Source: Phascolomyces articulosus (Eukaryota > Mucoromycota > Mucoromycetes > Mucorales > Lichtheimiaceae). From it: 64,000 bases of DNA. The notes under the pieces are model-generated. The model ran no database searches and was not told the DNA's origin. It saw nothing but the letters and a program-made list of their open reading frames with translations. Position 1 is the stretch's first letter. Each line of letters starts with the position of its first letter. The position numbers and the translations under genes are program-made. Location: the NCBI GenBank assembly GCA_025677815.1, contig JAIXMP010000034.1:186001-250000 (forward strand), given 5' to 3'. This document shows, piece after piece, positions 60,480 through 64,000 of the stretch.

Positions 60480-61373
60480 ATGGCTACACCACAAACAGCA
60501 CCACCCATTAATAATGTATTTCTCAAAGACATGAAACCTGGACAACGAGGCATCACAAGCGAAGTGATTGTCATTAAAAAAGGTACTTGCTGGTAAAAAT
60601 ATTATAATTTTCACGCGCTTCAAAAATAAAAACTTTGATCGTTTTGCTGTTTCTCACATCTAACTTTTTCCCTATCCATCTGGGTATTGACATGGCATTA
60701 CTTTATTTAATATAGAGGCAGAACCTGTTGTTACTCGTGAAGGTGATACGATATACAAATATGTCATTGCTGATAAAACAGGGAGTATGTCTTCCATTAT
60801 ATGGCATATATTTGGAAAATATGTACGCATTGGAGATATTTTACGAGTACAGGATTGGTAAGGGAACTTATATGAACTGAAATAAGGAGAGAGAAGATAT
60901 TTTCATAATTTACATGAGAGAAGAAAAGTATAAAAGCGTGGACAATTTTGCTAATACTTGAGTATTATAGTGAATGTAAACTACGTGATGGTAGAGTATT
61001 ACTTTCAGTACTAAGAACGTCAAAATTAAAGCGAACTGGTCAAGATACGCTTGTATTTATGGAAGAGCCAAACTTTTCCGAACAATCAATGCAGAATCAA
61101 CCAATGCCACAAATGCATCAGCAACAGCAACAACATCAATTACAGTTTCAGCCACAGCAACAACTTCAACAACAACACCAATTACATTATCAACAACAGC
61201 AGCAGCCACAACAATTGCAACCACAGCAGCAGCAGCAACCACAACCACAGCAACAACGTATGCCTTATCCGCGAACACGACCATCACCACAGCAACAACA
61301 ACATCGAGGAGGGTATCGAGGAAGAGGTCGAGATCCACGACAAAGAGGTCGATCTACCCCTCAACCACAATAA
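60480..61373 (+). CDS. SOSS complex subunit B homologue (NABP/hSSB1), OB-fold ssDNA-binding protein
   Basis: Single-stranded DNA-binding protein of the DNA-damage response; in animals it forms SOSS with INTS3. Three exons, 60480-60582, 60716-60857 and 60971-61373, in phase, 215 residues. The OB fold covers residues about 10-115: INNVFLKDMKPGQRGITSEVIVIKK, then EGDTIYKYVIADKTGSMSSIIW, VRIGDILRVQDCECKLRDGRVLLSV and VFMEEPNFSEQ, the last being the PNFSE signature of this family. The animal domain has the same order (VFLKD.KPG, ADKTGSI, PGDIIRL, PNFSE). The tail is a Gln-rich stretch of about 65 residues followed by an RGG-like basic end (RGGYRGRGRDPRQRGR) that may bind nucleic acid. The poly-Gln tract is encoded by mixed CAA/CAG and is likely length-variable. 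Confidence 0.92.
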
Positions 61374-63632
61374 AAATATTCAGTCTGTATATATAGAACT
61401 ATACCCACAACACCCCACTCTTCTTTTGTATTTTTCTTCCCATTTTGCCAAAACAAGATCACCATCTGCCTTCTCATGTACTTGCATCATTTTCTCTTAA
61501 AATGAAAGTTTTTACCCTTTTTTATGACATTATTAGAGTGATAGATATATGTTTGGTTGATGATGTAATCCATTTGATGGAGCTATATGTAACATTTATA
61601 GAAATTGTCATAGCGTAAATATCTGTTTTTGATTAGATGTTACGGCTGTTTCATCGGCAAATACCACTGATCCAATAGACAAGTTCTTGATATGGGACAG
61701 TTTACAAATGTGTTGGTAGATTTTATTGATATACTCGCATGTTCCAGTATATCCGTGACCACCAAAAAATCCCAAGGTTTCAACACTCACCACCTAAGTT
61801 CAATTTTTTTTTGACACACCAAGTCATTCATCCAACACAAATCATTTCAATGTAGAACCGATGTTAAACAGAATGCATGCTCCGTTACCATAAACATATA
61901 AAAGAAATTTAAAGTACAAAATACAAAGTTGATCTAAATGTATCATTGCTTCCAAAGCCTCGTTCTCCAGGATTCGTCTCTAAGACCAGATTTTTTGCCA
62001 TGACCTTTAATGTTTTGAGAGACAGTATTCTACTGTGTCAGTCGAGATGAAATATGAACAATCGATTTATTTCATATTTGGGCAGGATTTATAGCAAGAG
62101 TTAACACATGGGTAAATTGATATCACTACCTGGTGCGGTCATGTATAATTTTCGTAAAGGATCTGATACACTGGACACAGCATTGTAGATAAAACCAATT
62201 TCTGTATGACCATTTACTATAATTATATTTGTTGGTAAAGAGAAGTTAATGCTTCTCTTTTGGTTGACTTGAACCTTTCTTTTTCAACTGATATAAAGAC
62301 AAACGTCTAGTTATTATAAACTTACATGTACCATGCACTTCTCACAAAATGACATCTGTCAATTTAAGGATGGATAAGAGCTTGAGGTGTCGATCATTCG
62401 GTTTTGGATCGTGTCCATAACACCAAGAGCTTTAGATATGCAAAGTTACACAGCGTAGCATTGTTTGACAACACGAGTAATTTGCATGAGTAGTTTGAAT
62501 ATAAACATCATCCCAGAAAGGTAAATAATGTTTTACTGTGTTGCACCAAGCATAACTGACGTTGATGTATTCACGTAAAGTTTCAAAATCTCCATCCACT
62601 TTATACTTGTCAATGATGTAACACGTAATTTCATTTGGAAATCAGTGCATAAAATCGATAAAATGATCAAGTAATTTCTATGAAAATCGTCTTAGCTTCG
62701 AAATCAAACTGAAGAGGGGTTGATGTGTTACTGCTGTGGATTGTCTGAGTTTTTAGATGATGATCGAGTAAATGCCGGTGTTCATAACCGTTGGTGAGTA
62801 CTGACATGCTTCTTCTTCATTTCCTTGGGTTGAGTACAATAAACCAGTGAGTAGATAATCAGCAGGATTATGTGAATCTTGGCATTAATTGTTTGAGCCC
62901 CTAATATTTCTTGGGAAGTTGATTTTTTTTTTCCATCCAAGAAAGACACGTCCAGAAGAGGAAAAGTCGATGGTTATTCTGTTGTTATTTGCTGTAGTAA
63001 AATCATGAATAATATCACTGAATCGTTCAAACACAGGTCTTTTTGTTCTTTTTTGTTCTCTTGGAGAAACTGAAAAAAATAATATTAACAAATAAAGAGA
63101 TGGTCATTTGCTTTTCTTTTTGTCTTTCATTCTCCTTTACGTCCGATTGGATCGAGAGAAAAATACTATATTGCGATGAAGAACTGAGTTTTGATTTAGA
63201 CTTTTTCGATCTTGTTTTTTCTTAGTATGATCTGTTTTCGAGAAAGGTGGCGTTTGACACGAAAGAAAAGGGGTGAAAAAGAAATATCAACTCCTCTATG
63301 CAACTAAGCATATTACCCTTTTTTTTCTATTGCTAATGAAATAACATAAACAAACAGGAATTGTTGGCTTATACTTTTATATTAAAATAAAGCATTTTGT
63401 ATGACCTGCTATCTATCATCATTTTTTTCAGTCAAATAATATTGATATTAAGGGGGAAAAATGAATATAAACTTTTGGATGTAGGGTGGTTCGCTATAAA
63501 GAGGTTGCAGTTGGTGTAATAAGCATAGTATTCATGCTGTTGGTTCGCAGGTTGAATTTTTTACTATGACAATAAATCCGGGTGCCTGCTTTTTTTTTCT
63601 TTACCCCATTGCCGCATTTCCGTTTTATTACC
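61374..63632. other. intergenic with gene relics
   Basis: 2.26 kb without an intact gene. Minus-strand relics are listed separately; the stretch 62900-63500 is otherwise AT-rich spacer with T-runs. Confidence 0.45.
61608..62650 (-). pseudogene. relic of an F-box/LRR-like gene
   Basis: Minus-strand fragments in order: an F-box-like segment at about 62440-62640 (FPNEITCYIIDKYKVDGDFE, then LREYINVSYAWCNTVKHYLPFW) bounded by stops on both sides, and an LRR-like C-terminal piece at 61608-61793 (VVSVETLGFFGGHGYTGTCE, ICKLSHIKNLSIGSVVFADE). The pieces are in different frames with stops between them. The F-box reading rests on the P-E-I spacing and the S.AW...V...W pattern and is tentative. A further fragment RPVFERFSDIIHDFTTANNN lies upstream near 62960-63050. 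Confidence 0.35.
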
Positions 63633-64000
63633 ATGGTTTACACCGTTTACGATCTGCCTCAAGTCGCATTCAGCGTTCTCAATTTCTGCCGCTTAGTATT
63701 ACCCTATGTGGTTTGCTATTGCCTCTGGTTTCATGGTTACATCCCCACTGTTATTGCCCTCGTTGGCTTCATTTCCCTCGCGCCGTGTTGTACATTTGTA
63801 CGTACTTTCATCGTTGCTTTTTGCACATCTGTTGGTTTGATTTCGGCTCCATTGCCATCGTTTTCACTCACCTCACGGTTGCAATTTGTCGGTGAAGTTA
63901 AGGAAGAAGAAGAAGATTTGTGGTGTGTCCGTGGTATTACAGGCTTGCGTGTTTGCCCAGAAGCTGAAGAGCTTTTCGAGAGTTTCTCTCAATTTGGCGT
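63633..64000 (+). CDS. unrecognised membrane protein, N-terminal part (runs off window)
   Basis: Open frame from ATG 63633 to the window end, 122 codons without a stop: MVYTVYDLPQVAFSVLNFCR, then several hydrophobic segments (LVLPYVVCYCLWFHGYIPTV, IALVGFISLAPCCTFVRTFI, VAFCTSVGLI), a Ser/Leu linker, and a soluble acidic part (VKEEEEDLWCVRGITGLRVC) leading to EELFESFSQFG. The region is clearly less AT-rich than its surroundings. Three transmembrane helices then a cytosolic domain is the simplest reading. An overlapping frame starting at 63566 is longer on its own stop but less protein-like. Family unknown. Confidence 0.6.
   Translation, partial: MVYTVYDLPQVAFSVLNFCRLVLPYVVCYCLWFHGYIPTVIALVGFISLAPCCTFVRTFIVAFCTSVGLISAPLPSFSLTSRLQFVGEVKEEEEDLWCVRGITGLRVCPEAEELFESFSQFG

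Noticed and set aside
61057..61338. Val/Ala-rich frame on - opposite the SOSS-B tail
   Set aside because: Mirror of the CAA/CAG glutamine tract, not a gene.
63480..63590. tRNA-like stretch with ggttcgcaggttgaat
   Set aside because: No pairing acceptor stem and the anticodon loop lacks U33; only an AGCAT/ATGCT hairpin forms.
1..64000. CRISPR arrays, rRNA, bacterial-type operons
   Set aside because: No spaced direct repeats, no rRNA-like blocks, and genes are intron-rich and monocistronic.

Overview
This is a eukaryotic nuclear window, almost certainly from a Mucoromycota (Mucorales-type) fungus. The DNA is AT-rich. Genes are dense on both strands and carry many short GT-AG introns (about 55-120 nt). 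Coding regions are strewn with homopolymers and low-complexity tracts. The gene content is typically fungal: RNAi RNA-dependent RNA polymerase, allantoate-permease-type MFS, Rsa3, gamma-COP and Snx41. The species cannot be named from sequence alone.

Layout. 0-9 kb: three tandem MFS transporter paralogues of the Dal5/allantoate permease type on +, the first cut by the window edge, with the ribosome-assembly gene RSA3 lying in reverse between copies 2 and 3. 10.4-15.5 kb: a very large Ras guanine-nucleotide exchange factor. 16-17.6 kb: an unrecognised single-span membrane protein with a one-base frame break. 18.1-20.8 kb: a TPR/F-box/LRR pseudogene with three independent lesions. 21.3-23.7 kb (-): a cytochrome b5-acyl-CoA dehydrogenase fusion that seems to need a 5-nt micro-exon. 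24.2-28.6 kb (-): an RNA-dependent RNA polymerase of the RNAi pathway with one homopolymer frame break. 29.2-31.9 kb (-): an RNI-type LRR protein with a PP1-docking motif. It shares a 209-bp divergent promoter with the tRNA isopentenyltransferase gene (32.2-34.4 kb, +), which is followed by an antisense, intron-containing tRNA-Gly(CCC). 34.5-40.5 kb: a gene-poor, AT-rich stretch with a decayed transposon-like ORF and other coding relics. 40.5-42.5 kb: an F-box/PP2 protein with two possible 3' ends. 42.9-45.1 kb: a Snx41/Atg20-type PX-BAR sorting nexin. 45.5-47.3 kb (-): the tRNA t6A dehydratase Tcd1/2. 47.8-51.6 kb: coatomer gamma. 52.3-55.0 kb (-): a second TPR/F-box/LRR gene. 55-58 kb: a gene desert holding a 90-bp palindromic MITE-like element. 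58.4-59.2 kb: a small disordered protein with a KVSF motif. 60.5-61.4 kb: a SOSS-B/NABP OB-fold protein. 61.6-63 kb: relics of a further F-box-like gene. 63.6 kb to the end: the start of an unknown membrane protein.

Functional themes. Two genes act on the tRNA anticodon loop at position 37 (i6A synthesis and cyclic t6A formation). Two act in vesicle or endosome traffic (gamma-COP, Snx41). Three complete or recognisable F-box loci plus one fainter relic fall within about 45 kb, and two of these four are plainly damaged, which fits birth-and-death evolution of substrate-adaptor genes. I found no clear operon-like or defence-like novel system. The most useful leads are the micro-exon, the alternative 3' exon, the pseudogene/paralogue pair, the frame-broken RdRP and the palindromic element. 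Exon coordinates were derived by hand from GT-AG sites and phase agreement.
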